Shown: positions 7,741 to 16,315, counted from the first letter of the stretch. The stretch is DNA of 21,324 nt from JACQZO01 sp964512325 (GCA_964512325.1 CAZEGN010000020.1:1-21324); one strand, 5' to 3'. Translations and numbers: made by a program. The notes: generated by a model not told the origin, from the sequence alone.

Positions 7741-7808
7741 ATTAGCAATTGGCAAGTAGCAATTCACATTGCGAACTGCGAAGTACGAATTGCGAATTCA
7801 AATTGCGG
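7741..7808. repeat. Heptamer micro-repeat array between uvrB and ileS
   Basis: About ten units, mostly of 7 bp: ATTAGCA, ATTGGCA, AGTAGCA, ATTCACA, TTGCGA, ACTGCGA, AGTACGA, ATTGCGA, ATTCAA, ATTGCGG. The left part is of the GCAATT type and the right part of the complementary AATTGC type, so the array can fold back (for example GCAATTC 7759-7765 with GAATTGC 7787-7793). It sits in the gap between the divergent uvrB and ileS starts. Confidence 0.65.
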
Positions 7809-7877
7809 CTGTTAGCAAAATAAGGTAGTCTGCACCTGCTTTGTTACCTTTATTTTTGCGCTTTAGCTTTAAGTTAT

Positions 7878-10800
7878 ATGAACCCATCCGATAGTACTGC
7901 TTCACCCTCCGAAAATAATAAATCAACTAGTCCTTTCTTTGACCCGGTTGATGTCAAACAATCCTTTCCCAAGCTAGAACAGGAAATTTTAAGCTTTTGG
8001 CGAGAAGAAAACATTTTTCGCAAAACTTTAGAAAATCGCAGTGCAGGCAAAGAGTTTATTTTTTATGAAGGTCCACCTACTGCTAATGGCAAACCTGGTG
8101 TTCATCATGTCATTGCCCGAGTTTTTAAAGATGTAATTTTGCGCTATCGTACCATGCAAGGCTACAAAATTGAGCGCAAGGCTGGTTGGGATACGCACGG
8201 CTTGCCAGTTGAATTGCAAGTGGAAAAGGAATTGGGCATTTCAGGCAAAAAGCAGATTGAAGAATATGGTGTTGAAGCATTTAACAAGAAATGTCAGGAA
8301 AGCGTTCATCGCTTTACTAGTGCTTTTGAAGAGATGACCGAGCGTATAGGCTATTGGGTTGATATGAATAACCCCTATATCACTTATAAGCCAGAGTATA
8401 TCGAGTCAACCTGGTGGATACTGAAGCAAATTTGGGAAAAAGGGCTACTTTACAAGGACCTTAAAATTGTTCCTTATTGTTGTCGTTGTGGAACACCACT
8501 CTCCAGCCACGAAGTGGCGCAGGAATATCAAAATGTCAAAGAACTTTCGCTCACCGCGCTAGCTAAAATAAAGTCTGAAAACAGCAAGCTGGTAAACAAA
8601 AACGAGGAGGTTTATTTGGCAGCATGGACAACGACTCCTTGGACTCTACCCGGAAATGTTGCTATTTGTGTCGGGCCTGAAATCCAATATGCTAAAGTCA
8701 AATTAGCTGAAAATAAATGGGTGATTATTGCCCAAGATAGAATTGAAGCGAATAAAGAGGTTTTTCCTCAAAATGAAGCAGGGGAAGCAATAATTGAAAT
8801 TCAAGAGACATTTCAGGGTAATGAACTTATTGGCACCGAATATGAGCCTTTATGGGATTTCTATAAGAGTGACAAGAAAGGTTGGTATGTCATTGGTGAA
8901 TCATTTGTTACCACAGCGGACGGTACTGGTTTAGTGCACATGGCACTCTACGGTGAAGATGATTTCAATGTCATCGTCAAAAACAATTTGCCTCGTATTC
9001 AGCATGTAAATAAAGAAGGTCGCTTTATTGCTGGTAGTGGACCATACACTGGTCGTTATTTTAAAGAAGAGGGGCTTGATATCGAAATTCTCAAAGATCT
9101 CAGCACAAGAGGACTATTGCTTAGAAAAGAAAAGTACGAACACAATTATCCTCATTGCTGGCGCTGTAAGACACCACTGATCTATTTCGCAATTAGCTCA
9201 TGGTTTATTCGCATGTCGCAGCTACGTGACCAGCTCTTAGAAAACAACAGCACTGTGAACTGGTACCCAGAGCACATTAAAGATGGTCGCTTTGGCAATT
9301 GGTTGGCTGAAGTAAAAGACTGGGCACTATCGCGCAATCGCTATTGGGGTACACCATTGCCTATTTGGGAATGTCAAAGCTGTAATCGTTCTGTGTGTAT
9401 TGGTTCAATGACAGACCTACAAAAGAAAAGTGGTCAGCCATTACCAAAAAATGATCAAGACGAATTAGATTTGCACCGTCCTTATATTGATCAGATCACA
9501 CTCAATTGTGAGTGTGGCGGCACCATGATTCGCGTAGAGGAAGTAATTGATTGCTGGTTTGACTCTGGAGCAGTTCCAACCGCTCAAGTCCATTATCCAT
9601 TTTCAAGCACAGAAGAAGACTTTTTACAGCACCACTTTCCTGCTGATTACATTTGTGAAGCAATTGATCAAACCCGCGGTTGGTTCTATACGCTGATGGC
9701 AATTAACACTATCTTGTTTAATCGCAGCCCCTATAAAAACGTTATCTGTCTTGGCCATATTTTGGATGAGAAGGGACACAAGATGAGCAAGTCTCAAGGC
9801 AATATTGTTGATCCAATGGAAGTAACCAACACTCATGGTGCTGACGCGCTACGCTGGTACATGTTCAGCGCTTCTCCACCAGGTCAACCTCGCAATTTTT
9901 CTAAGAATCTGGTAGAGCAATCATTACGCAAATTTTTGCTGACACTGTGGAATGTGTACAGTTTCTTTGTTACATACGCTAACGTGGACAATTTTCAGCC
10001 AAAGAAGTTCACAAAAGTGGTAGCCCTAACCCATACCGAGTCTGAGAACGAAACACTAGGCTTAAGTAGTCTAGACAAGGCCCACAGTTATCATTTAACA
10101 GAACAAGGTCGTCGTGATGCAGATGGCATTGCTCAAGAGCTTAAAAAAACGCATATCGATCATATCTACGTTTCACCGCTGTTACGTGCCCAAGAAATGG
10201 CGCAAATTTTAAGTCAATTCCACAATGTGCCGATTACTACTGATGAACGCCTAACAGAAATCAATGTTGGCACATTTGAGGACAAAGCAATTAGCGATAT
10301 TCAAACCTATCTAGAAAGTCTCAAAAATCCTTATGCTGAAACCTTTCCAGAAGGTGAGTCTTACTTGGATGTAGAGAAGCGTGTCTTTTCTTTGCTGGAA
10401 GAGATTAAACACAAGCATGATGGTCAAACCGTTCTACTGATTACCCATAGTGCCGCCAAACGCATGGTAAATAAATACTTTTACCATACACCATCGGAAG
10501 GAGTATTAGATCAATCAATTATTCCAGGCAAAGTCGATCGCTATATTATGATGTGGAGCGAACACAAACTTGACCGCTGGATTCTCTCTGAATTGCACAC
10601 GCTGATTGATAGTGTCACCATCGACTTAGACAATTATCGCATCTGGGAAGCAACGAGCAAAATTGAAATCTTTGTCGACAACCTCTCTAACTGGTATGTG
10701 CGTCGCTCTCGCCGTCGTTTTTGGAAAGCTGAAAATGACAATGACAAAGTTGGCGCCTACCAAACACTTTTCCATGTGTTAACCCACCTTACAAGAGTTA

Positions 10801-11636
10801 TTGCTCCATTTGTACCATTCGTAAGCGAACACATGTATCGCAATTTGATGAAGGAGGAATCGGTACATGGCGCTAATTTCCCCCAGTCTTTAAAAACATT
10901 TATCAGACCTGCGCTCAATGAAGAAATGGCCTTTATCCGTAGCATTGTTAATCTTGGACATGCGATTCGGGCCGCCCAGAAAATCAAAACTAGACAACCA
11001 TTAGCAAAAGCAACCATTGTCTCACATCACCGCCTCAACGAAGAAGAAAGACAGGTAATCGCTGAAGAATTAAATGTGAAAGCAATCGAAATGACTGCCA
11101 ATGAAGATGGTGCTATTAAACGCACTGTAAAACCGATAGCATCAATTATTGGCCCCAAATACGGCAAAGATGTGCAAGCAATTATCAATGCTACTAAGGC
11201 AGGTAACTTTGTAATCAATGAAGATAACAGTGTTCTCATAGCCGACAAATTCACTCTACAGCCAGGTGAATATGAAATGCAGTATCAAACAGAAGCAGGT
11301 TTAAGCATCTTAAGTGAGGGCAATATTGTAGTAGCATTGGATACTACCCTAACTGATGAGCTTATTTGGGAAGGCTACGCTCGTGAAATTGTCCGTGCCA
11401 TTCAAGAAATGCGCAAAGATGCAAATTATCAAGTTGACGCCCGCATCAATGTGAACATTGAAGTATTAAGTGATGAAGAAACTGCGCACAAAGTACTAAG
11501 CAATTTCGGCACCTACATTGCGCGAGAAACCTTAGCAAATACCCTCAAAGACGCCAATCTCATCGCTGATCGTGAACAAACAATCAAGATCGACGCGATT
11601 GAACTACTAATTAAAGTAGAACTGGCCAAGGAGTAA
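7878..11636 (+). CDS. ileS: Isoleucyl-tRNA synthetase (type 2) with an inserted histidine-phosphatase domain
   Basis: A class I synthetase charging tRNA-Ile, 1252 residues. The signature HIGH box is replaced by GVHH (74-77), a variant known in some type-2 IleRS; KMSKS is intact (635-639). The CP1 editing domain shows TTTPWTLPGN (251-260) and GTGLVHMALYGEDD (349-362), and cysteine pairs for zinc occur near 201-204, 499-502 and 544-546. The anticodon-binding region starts near 680 but is interrupted from about 713 to 895 by a histidine-phosphatase domain: H719 in ALTHTES, LTEQGRRDADGIAQEL, R770 in SPLLRAQEMA, E794 and H857 in LITHSA. The normal sequence resumes at LDRWILSEL (898 on). Without the insert the length, about 1070, is normal for type 2. 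The last 30 nt overlap the convergent membrane-protein gene. Confidence 0.95.
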   Translation: MNPSDSTASPSENNKSTSPFFDPVDVKQSFPKLEQEILSFWREENIFRKTLENRSAGKEFIFYEGPPTANGKPGVHHVIARVFKDVILRYRTMQGYKIERKAGWDTHGLPVELQVEKELGISGKKQIEEYGVEAFNKKCQESVHRFTSAFEEMTERIGYWVDMNNPYITYKPEYIESTWWILKQIWEKGLLYKDLKIVPYCCRCGTPLSSHEVAQEYQNVKELSLTALAKIKSENSKLVNKNEEVYLAAWTTTPWTLPGNVAICVGPEIQYAKVKLAENKWVIIAQDRIEANKEVFPQNEAGEAIIEIQETFQGNELIGTEYEPLWDFYKSDKKGWYVIGESFVTTADGTGLVHMALYGEDDFNVIVKNNLPRIQHVNKEGRFIAGSGPYTGRYFKEEGLDIEILKDLSTRGLLLRKEKYEHNYPHCWRCKTPLIYFAISSWFIRMSQLRDQLLENNSTVNWYPEHIKDGRFGNWLAEVKDWALSRNRYWGTPLPIWECQSCNRSVCIGSMTDLQKKSGQPLPKNDQDELDLHRPYIDQITLNCECGGTMIRVEEVIDCWFDSGAVPTAQVHYPFSSTEEDFLQHHFPADYICEAIDQTRGWFYTLMAINTILFNRSPYKNVICLGHILDEKGHKMSKSQGNIVDPMEVTNTHGADALRWYMFSASPPGQPRNFSKNLVEQSLRKFLLTLWNVYSFFVTYANVDNFQPKKFTKVVALTHTESENETLGLSSLDKAHSYHLTEQGRRDADGIAQELKKTHIDHIYVSPLLRAQEMAQILSQFHNVPITTDERLTEINVGTFEDKAISDIQTYLESLKNPYAETFPEGESYLDVEKRVFSLLEEIKHKHDGQTVLLITHSAAKRMVNKYFYHTPSEGVLDQSIIPGKVDRYIMMWSEHKLDRWILSELHTLIDSVTIDLDNYRIWEATSKIEIFVDNLSNWYVRRSRRRFWKAENDNDKVGAYQTLFHVLTHLTRVIAPFVPFVSEHMYRNLMKEESVHGANFPQSLKTFIRPALNEEMAFIRSIVNLGHAIRAAQKIKTRQPLAKATIVSHHRLNEEERQVIAEELNVKAIEMTANEDGAIKRTVKPIASIIGPKYGKDVQAIINATKAGNFVINEDNSVLIADKFTLQPGEYEMQYQTEAGLSILSEGNIVVALDTTLTDELIWEGYAREIVRAIQEMRKDANYQVDARINVNIEVLSDEETAHKVLSNFGTYIARETLANTLKDANLIADREQTIKIDAIELLIKVELAKE

Positions 11637-12878
11637 AGCTACTGCCAAAGCCCCAACAGTCATTAAGAGAGTATATTGCACAATATGCTTTCTTAATGAT
11701 TTCACTGAACCAAAAGCAACGATGATGCATTTGAGCCACATATTACTAATTAAGCCCAAGGTAGTAGCGATAACCGTCTGAGCAGGAGTAATTGTTGCTG
11801 TGCCGAATAACTGTGTAATAGTGATCGTTATCGCATCACTATCGGCAAAACCAACAATAAAACTGGTCAGATATAAGCCTCTTGTACCAAAGTACAAGAC
11901 ACTGGTCTTAGCAATAAAGGCAACACAGATAAATAGTAAAGCGAAACGCATCGCACTAGCCAAACGAAATGGATTTTTAAATGCTTCCATATCATGACTA
12001 GCATCTGTGGCACTAGCACGCCAACGCCAAATAAAAATCAAGCTAATAATAGTAAAAGCAACAATTGGTCCCAACAATAAGAAAAACATCTCACGATTCA
12101 AAATCGTAGCCATTACTAGAATTCTGAAGAAGGCGATCATGGTAGTCACCACACATCCTGTCAGTAGCAGCTTTTCTGGGATATAGCTCGTTTTCGATAG
12201 CTGCGCCATATTGCTAGTTGTAGCGGTCGAAGAAACAATTCCGCCCAAAGTCGCAGTTAACAACACACTATTCTTGCTACCCAACAGCAAAGAGAGAATG
12301 TATCCAAAAAAGCTTACCCCAGTAATTAATATTACTATCCACCATGCAACATAAGGATTTAAAAACTGCCAGCTATCGATATAGGAATTAGGAAGGAAAG
12401 GCAAAATAACTGCTGTCAAAACAGCAAATTGCACTGTTGCCAGCACTGCTTCACGCGGAATGACACCTAAGAAGTGTTTCACATCACTCTTAAAGGAGAG
12501 AATCAAAGCAATCACTACACCCAAGGCCAAAACAAAGCGAGCATCAATAAACACAGCCAATCCACCTAGAAGAAAAGTAAGGATTAAGCCGGTAGCCGTA
12601 GTTAAACCCACAGCATCAACCTTTCTGCTTCTGATATATTGCGCAATCGCAATTAAAACTACTACCAAACCAAGACAAATAATAAAAAAGTTCGGAAATG
12701 CATACTTTTCCAAGATAGCAGCGATAAATCCCCAAATACTGACTAGTAAAAACGTACGTAGTCCTGCTAGCAGATTAACTTGGCTATGCAAGCGCAAAGA
12801 TTCACGTTCCACTCCGATTAAAAGCCCAATTGCCACCGCAATTGCAAAAGGAATAAAGTACGTCGACAAATCAATCAT
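11607..12878 (-). CDS. MgtC/SapB family membrane protein with DUF4010 C-terminus
   Basis: A 423-residue, very hydrophobic protein with roughly a dozen predicted membrane helices. The N-terminal part has the MgtC/SapB signature: GLLIGVERE (18-26) and AGLRTFLLV (38-46). The C-terminal half, including TATLGGIVSSTATTSNMAQL and GFADSDAITI, matches the DUF4010 part usually joined to it. MgtC proteins are linked to magnesium limitation and membrane energetics, but the role of the long MgtC-DUF4010 form is not established. The 3' end overlaps the end of ileS by 30 nt in convergent orientation, an arrangement that could create antisense interference. The ATG at 12878 is preceded by AAAAGG, the closest thing to a Shine-Dalgarno site in the window, and a TATAAT box lies at 12906-12911. 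Confidence 0.85.
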   Translation of the reverse strand: MIDLSTYFIPFAIAVAIGLLIGVERESLRLHSQVNLLAGLRTFLLVSIWGFIAAILEKYAFPNFFIICLGLVVVLIAIAQYIRSRKVDAVGLTTATGLILTFLLGGLAVFIDARFVLALGVVIALILSFKSDVKHFLGVIPREAVLATVQFAVLTAVILPFLPNSYIDSWQFLNPYVAWWIVILITGVSFFGYILSLLLGSKNSVLLTATLGGIVSSTATTSNMAQLSKTSYIPEKLLLTGCVVTTMIAFFRILVMATILNREMFFLLLGPIVAFTIISLIFIWRWRASATDASHDMEAFKNPFRLASAMRFALLFICVAFIAKTSVLYFGTRGLYLTSFIVGFADSDAITITITQLFGTATITPAQTVIATTLGLISNMWLKCIIVAFGSVKSLRKHIVQYTLLMTVGALAVALLLGQFYFN

Positions 12879-12905
12879 GACCTTTTGTTTTTATATTATC
12901 CCCTA

Positions 12906-12911
12906 ATTATA
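12906..12911 (-). promoter_or_regulatory. Candidate -10 box for the MgtC/DUF4010 gene
   Basis: A perfect TATAAT on the minus strand lies 27 nt upstream of the ATG. The -35 region at the proper spacing is weak (TATTCA), so the assignment rests on the -10 box alone. Confidence 0.35.
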
Positions 12912-12941
12912 CTAAAAACAGCCCAAAATGAATAGGAGGAG

Positions 12942-13018
12942 AGCAATTAGCAATTAGCAATTAGCAATTAGCAATTAGCAATTGGCAATTTGGCAGTCGG
13001 AAGTCGGAGTTAGGAATT
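12942..13018. repeat. Heptamer micro-repeat array, uvrC upstream region (left)
   Basis: Eleven 7-bp units stay in perfect phase: six identical AGCAATT (12942-12983), then GGCAATT, TGGCAGT, CGGAAGT, CGGAGTT and AGGAATT. The units drift in sequence while keeping length. Part of the array (12979-12997) is complementary to the array at 13113-13154. There are no spacers, so this is not a CRISPR array. Confidence 0.85.
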
Positions 13019-13112
13019 TTAAGAAAAAGAAGCAGGAATATAGCTTATTAATCCTGGTTACTTCAAATGGACGCTTTTGGAAGCCGTCACTGCACCCTTC
13101 TTCTTCCTTCTA

Positions 13113-13154
13113 CAATTGCTCATTGCGAACTGCGAATTGCCAATTGTATACTGC
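13113..13154. repeat. Heptamer micro-repeat array, uvrC upstream region (right, inverted type)
   Basis: Six 7-bp units in phase: CAATTGC, TCATTGC, GAACTGC, GAATTGC, CAATTGT, ATACTGC. The units are of the opposite strand type to the array at 12942-13018. AATTGCCAATTG (13135-13146) is the exact complement of CAATTGGCAATT (12979-12990), and ACTGC (13129-13133) pairs with GCAGT (12993-12997). The array ends 19 bp before the uvrC start codon. Confidence 0.7.
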
Positions 13155-13173
13155 CCTTGCCCCTAGATTTTTT

Positions 13174-15096
13174 ATGTTCAAGATTCCCGCCAATATCGCC
13201 GCTTTGCTCAAAAGCATTAGCACCCAGCCCGGGGTGTATAAAATGCTTGATAAAGACAATCAGATTATTTATGTCGGCAAAGCAAAGAATTTGCGCAAAA
13301 GAGTAAAGTCTTATTTTCAAAAGACGAAGGAAGTTTCGCCCAAAGTCGCTGTCATGCGCGAAAAGGTAGCAAATATTGAATTTGCAATCACCAGAACAGA
13401 ATTAGAAGCCTTGGTACTTGAGACAAACCTGATCAAAACTATTCGTCCCAAGTACAATATCTTGATGAAAGATGACAAAAACTATGTCTATGCTCGCATC
13501 TCCAAAGAAGAAGACTTTCCTGAAATATGTATAGTGCGTCGCTTTGAACGTAAACCAAAGTACCTCTTTTTTGGACCTTATACTTCAAGAGACAGCTTAG
13601 TGAAAACACTAAAAGGCCTACAAAAAATGTTTCCCTATCGCACTTGCGAGGGGGATATCATAGAAATCACACCAGGACAAAATGAAATTCATCATATTAA
13701 CCGTAAAACACCCTGCTTAGAGTATTTCATTAAGCGCTGTCAGGCACCCTGTATCAGTAAAGTAACCAAAGCTGAATACCAACAAAACATGGCCGCAATT
13801 ATCAATATTCTTAAAGGTAACTTTGACCATTTAATTGCCGAATGGGAGGAAAAAATGCAGGAAGCAGTTGCTAATAAAGCATTTGAAGTAGCTGCCCGCT
13901 ACCGCGACCGACTGCAGGCCGTACAGACTCTCTCTGAAAAACAATATGCCACCCTCACCTCAGGCAATAACCAAGATGTGCTTGCGCTCGCTAAAGAGGC
14001 AGATCAAGCAGTGATTGCACTATTCATGGTGAGAAACGGTCATGTTATTCAAACTGATCATTTCAATCTAAGTGACTACAGCAAGGGCAGTGATGAAGAA
14101 AGCATTTTTACCGCTTTTATTGAACAATATTATAGCGAGGCAGCATCTATTCCCGATGAAGTAGTGGTCAGTATTAGCCTGCTACCAGAGAATCAAAAAC
14201 TACTGGAAAGTTTTTTAACAAGTCTGAAAGGAAAAAAAGTAAGTATTATTGAACCGGAAAGAGGCGAAAAACGACAATTAATTTCAATGGTGAAAGAAAA
14301 TGCTGCTTTGCAGTTAGAAAACAACAAAAGGAATTGGCAAAAAGAGCAGATCAGTACCACAAAAGCGATTGAATCATTACAAAAAGCACTAGGTACGAAA
14401 GACCTGCCGCGCCGGATTGAGTGTTATGATATTTCTCATATTCAGGGTACAAGCAAAACTGGTTCAATGGTGGTATTTATTGATGGCAAACCTGAAACTA
14501 AGCTGTACCGACGTTTTCATATTCAAACTCTTGCCGAAGGTATAAACAATGATTTTGCATCATTGCAAGAAGTGCTCAGTCGTAGAATCAAATATCTAGA
14601 TTCTCTGTACCGTGAAAAGAAAAAAAGACGACGCGAAAAAACTGAGGCTTTGTCCTTACCTGAGCGGCCAGATCTCATTATTATTGATGGCGGAAAAGGA
14701 CAATTGTCCAGTGTGGTAAAAGCATTGAAAGCCGAGATCAAAGGAGGACTCAAGGTCGTGCTACCTCAAATAATCAGTTTAGCTAAAAGAGAAGAAGAAA
14801 TATTTTTCCCAGGCAATTCCACCCCATTGCTTCTGCCGAAAGACACTCCTGAATTTTTCCTGATCCAAAGAATTCGTGATGAAGCTCACCGTTTTGCCAT
14901 TAAAGGACATCGCAATTTACGCAGTAAAAAAATGGTAAAATCAAAACTCGATTCTATACCAGGCATTGGTCCCAAACTTAAGAAAAAGCTGCTTCATACT
15001 TTTGGCAGTGTGCCAGGTATTCGTGAAGCAGCTTTAGCAGATCTGATTAAGGTGGCCGGAAGCAAAATGGCCGAAAGGATTCGCGAGTTATTATAA
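13174..15096 (+). CDS. uvrC: Excinuclease ABC subunit C
   Basis: UvrC is the dual endonuclease of nucleotide excision repair, cutting on both sides of the lesion in the UvrB-DNA complex. The 640-residue protein has the GIY-YIG nuclease at the N-terminus (GVYKML 20-25; YVGKAKNLRKRVKSYF 33-48). Four cysteines C158, C181, C189 and C193 match the conserved set reported as an iron-sulfur site in UvrC. A UVR domain (about 216-250) follows, then the RNase H-like nuclease with D419, D505 and H572, and C-terminal helix-hairpin-helix motifs (SIPGIGPKLKKKLLHTFG). All catalytic residues are present. I chose the ATG at 13174 because it matches the family start; an in-frame TTG at 12982 would translate repeat DNA. 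The stop lies 1 nt from the stop of the convergent membrane gene. Confidence 0.96.
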   Translation: MFKIPANIAALLKSISTQPGVYKMLDKDNQIIYVGKAKNLRKRVKSYFQKTKEVSPKVAVMREKVANIEFAITRTELEALVLETNLIKTIRPKYNILMKDDKNYVYARISKEEDFPEICIVRRFERKPKYLFFGPYTSRDSLVKTLKGLQKMFPYRTCEGDIIEITPGQNEIHHINRKTPCLEYFIKRCQAPCISKVTKAEYQQNMAAIINILKGNFDHLIAEWEEKMQEAVANKAFEVAARYRDRLQAVQTLSEKQYATLTSGNNQDVLALAKEADQAVIALFMVRNGHVIQTDHFNLSDYSKGSDEESIFTAFIEQYYSEAASIPDEVVVSISLLPENQKLLESFLTSLKGKKVSIIEPERGEKRQLISMVKENAALQLENNKRNWQKEQISTTKAIESLQKALGTKDLPRRIECYDISHIQGTSKTGSMVVFIDGKPETKLYRRFHIQTLAEGINNDFASLQEVLSRRIKYLDSLYREKKKRRREKTEALSLPERPDLIIIDGGKGQLSSVVKALKAEIKGGLKVVLPQIISLAKREEEIFFPGNSTPLLLPKDTPEFFLIQRIRDEAHRFAIKGHRNLRSKKMVKSKLDSIPGIGPKLKKKLLHTFGSVPGIREAALADLIKVAGSKMAERIRELL

Positions 15097-15097
15097 A

Positions 15098-15568
15098 CTA
15101 TTTCTTTTTTGGAGCTGTCTTTTTCTTGGCAGCAACTTTCTTTTTGGAAGTAACACTGTCTGTTTTAGCAACTGGGGTAGATACTGGTTTTTCAGAAACA
15201 GCTGTGGTTGTCGCCGCGACAGGACGAACTGGTGTTGATAACATTTCCAATTGCACCCCACCACCCAAACCAGCAGAGAAATTATAAAGCCAAGCGAGAA
15301 CGAGACCATAAATCATACCCACAATCAAAACAATGACTGTCAAAATACAGGTCAACAATAAAATCTCTACGGGCTTAATCGTCAGTGTATTGATCATTAA
15401 TTGATTATCCGGTGTGAAACTTTGCCAACTAAGCGATAATGCTCTTTGGCCCCAAAAAACGGTAATTGCATTGAGAATAAGTCCCAAAAGCAAAGTTACG
15501 GTCGCTGAAAGCAAGCCATATATTTTAGCGAGAGAAAATGGTTTAATACGAGCGACAGTTTGGAGCAT
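15098..15568 (-). CDS. Two-helix membrane protein with lysine/alanine-rich tail
   Basis: A 156-residue protein with two strong hydrophobic segments, near residues 14-40 (IYGLLSATVTLLLGLILNAI) and 66-95 (LLLTCILTVIVLIVGMIYGL). After the second comes LAWLYNFSAGLGGGVQLE, a pattern reminiscent of DUF3566-type small membrane proteins (weak match, from memory). The last 50 residues are a low-complexity tail rich in Ala, Thr, Pro and Val, ending in a histone-H1-like KKKVAAKKKTAPKKK. The tail would be strongly basic and could bind nucleic acid, polyphosphate or the membrane surface if cytoplasmic; this is inference. The gene is convergent with uvrC (1 nt between stops) and divergent from the pseudouridine synthase, with 48 nt between the two starts. 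Confidence 0.65.
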   Translation of the reverse strand: MLQTVARIKPFSLAKIYGLLSATVTLLLGLILNAITVFWGQRALSLSWQSFTPDNQLMINTLTIKPVEILLLTCILTVIVLIVGMIYGLVLAWLYNFSAGLGGGVQLEMLSTPVRPVAATTTAVSEKPVSTPVAKTDSVTSKKKVAAKKKTAPKKK

Positions 15569-15616
15569 AAAATTTGTTATTTATTACCTAATTGAAACCT
15601 ATACTTAAGCTTTTTT

Positions 15617-16315
15617 ATGGTCAAACCTCTACGATTGCAAAAATATATTGCTGATTGTGGAATATGCTCACGTCGTGAAGCAGAAACTTTCATTCAAGCA
15701 GGCCGCGTTTTGGTCAATGGAAACCTCGCCGTTTTAGGACAGAAAGTGGATAGCTCTGACATTGTCAAAATTGATGATAAAGTGATCCAGCCACAAGCAG
15801 GTACAAAAGAGACATATCTGGTTTATAAGCCAATTGGTTATACCTCTTCGACCAAAGACACACATGCTGAACTTTTAGTAACCAGTCTTGTTCCTAGTGC
15901 TACCCGCTTATATCCTGTAGGTCGTCTAGATAAAAACTCTGAAGGTTTAATTTTGCTCACCAATGATGGCGAGCTAGCACATATATCAAGTCATCCAAAA
16001 TTCATTTTACAGAAAGTATATGAAGTTGAAATTAACCCTTCCTTTAGATCAAGTGACAGCTCGTATTTAGCGGCTGGCATTCAGGATGGCAATGATTATT
16101 TAACTTTAGACAAGCTCGAAGTTATTACTCCAAGCTGCTTAAGGATTACACTGCATCATGGCAAGAAAAGACATATTCGGCGCATGCTTGCCAAAGCTCA
16201 TTATCACGTGAACAAATTGACCCGCATTCAAATTGGCCCCTTAACTCTTGCCTCCCTCAACAATAAGCCGTATCGTTTACTCACTCAGCAAGAATGCAGC
16301 CAATTGACCAGCTAA
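15617..16315 (+). CDS. RsuA/RluB-family pseudouridine synthase
   Basis: A 232-residue enzyme that isomerises a uridine in ribosomal RNA to pseudouridine. The N-terminal S4 RNA-binding domain is clear (RLQKYIADCGICSRREAETF, then GRVLVNG, residues 6-35). The catalytic domain carries GRLDKNSEGL with the catalytic aspartate D105, and the later family motif HHGKKRHIRRMLA. Length is normal. Within the family it could be the RluB, RluE, RluF or RsuA type; the sequence alone does not tell which position it modifies. A TATACT box lies about 12 nt before the ATG, and the start is preceded by TTTTTT with no Shine-Dalgarno sequence. The D-Ala-D-Ala carboxypeptidase gene begins 27 nt downstream and probably shares the transcript. 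Confidence 0.92.
   Translation: MVKPLRLQKYIADCGICSRREAETFIQAGRVLVNGNLAVLGQKVDSSDIVKIDDKVIQPQAGTKETYLVYKPIGYTSSTKDTHAELLVTSLVPSATRLYPVGRLDKNSEGLILLTNDGELAHISSHPKFILQKVYEVEINPSFRSSDSSYLAAGIQDGNDYLTLDKLEVITPSCLRITLHHGKKRHIRRMLAKAHYHVNKLTRIQIGPLTLASLNNKPYRLLTQQECSQLTS

Noticed and set aside
7674..7748. Longer N-terminus for uvrB
   Set aside because: The 25 upstream codons show no family similarity, and MENKPFKL fits the known UvrB start.
10010..10570. Phosphatase segment of ileS as a separate gene or assembly chimera
   Set aside because: The frame is continuous on both sides, there is no start or stop at the junctions, and codon use by eye resembles the flanks; a chimera joining exactly at a domain loop is unlikely, though not excluded.
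12460..12906. A 148-codon frame on the plus strand
   Set aside because: It is antisense to the MgtC-type membrane gene, with a Lys/Thr/Ala-rich composition typical of a shadow frame.
12942..13018. Possible CRISPR array
   Set aside because: The units are 7 bp with no spacers between them and no cas genes nearby; it is a tandem micro-repeat.
12982..13173. Longer uvrC starting at a TTG
   Set aside because: The extension translates heptamer repeats and low-complexity DNA; the conserved UvrC N-terminus begins at the ATG at 13174.
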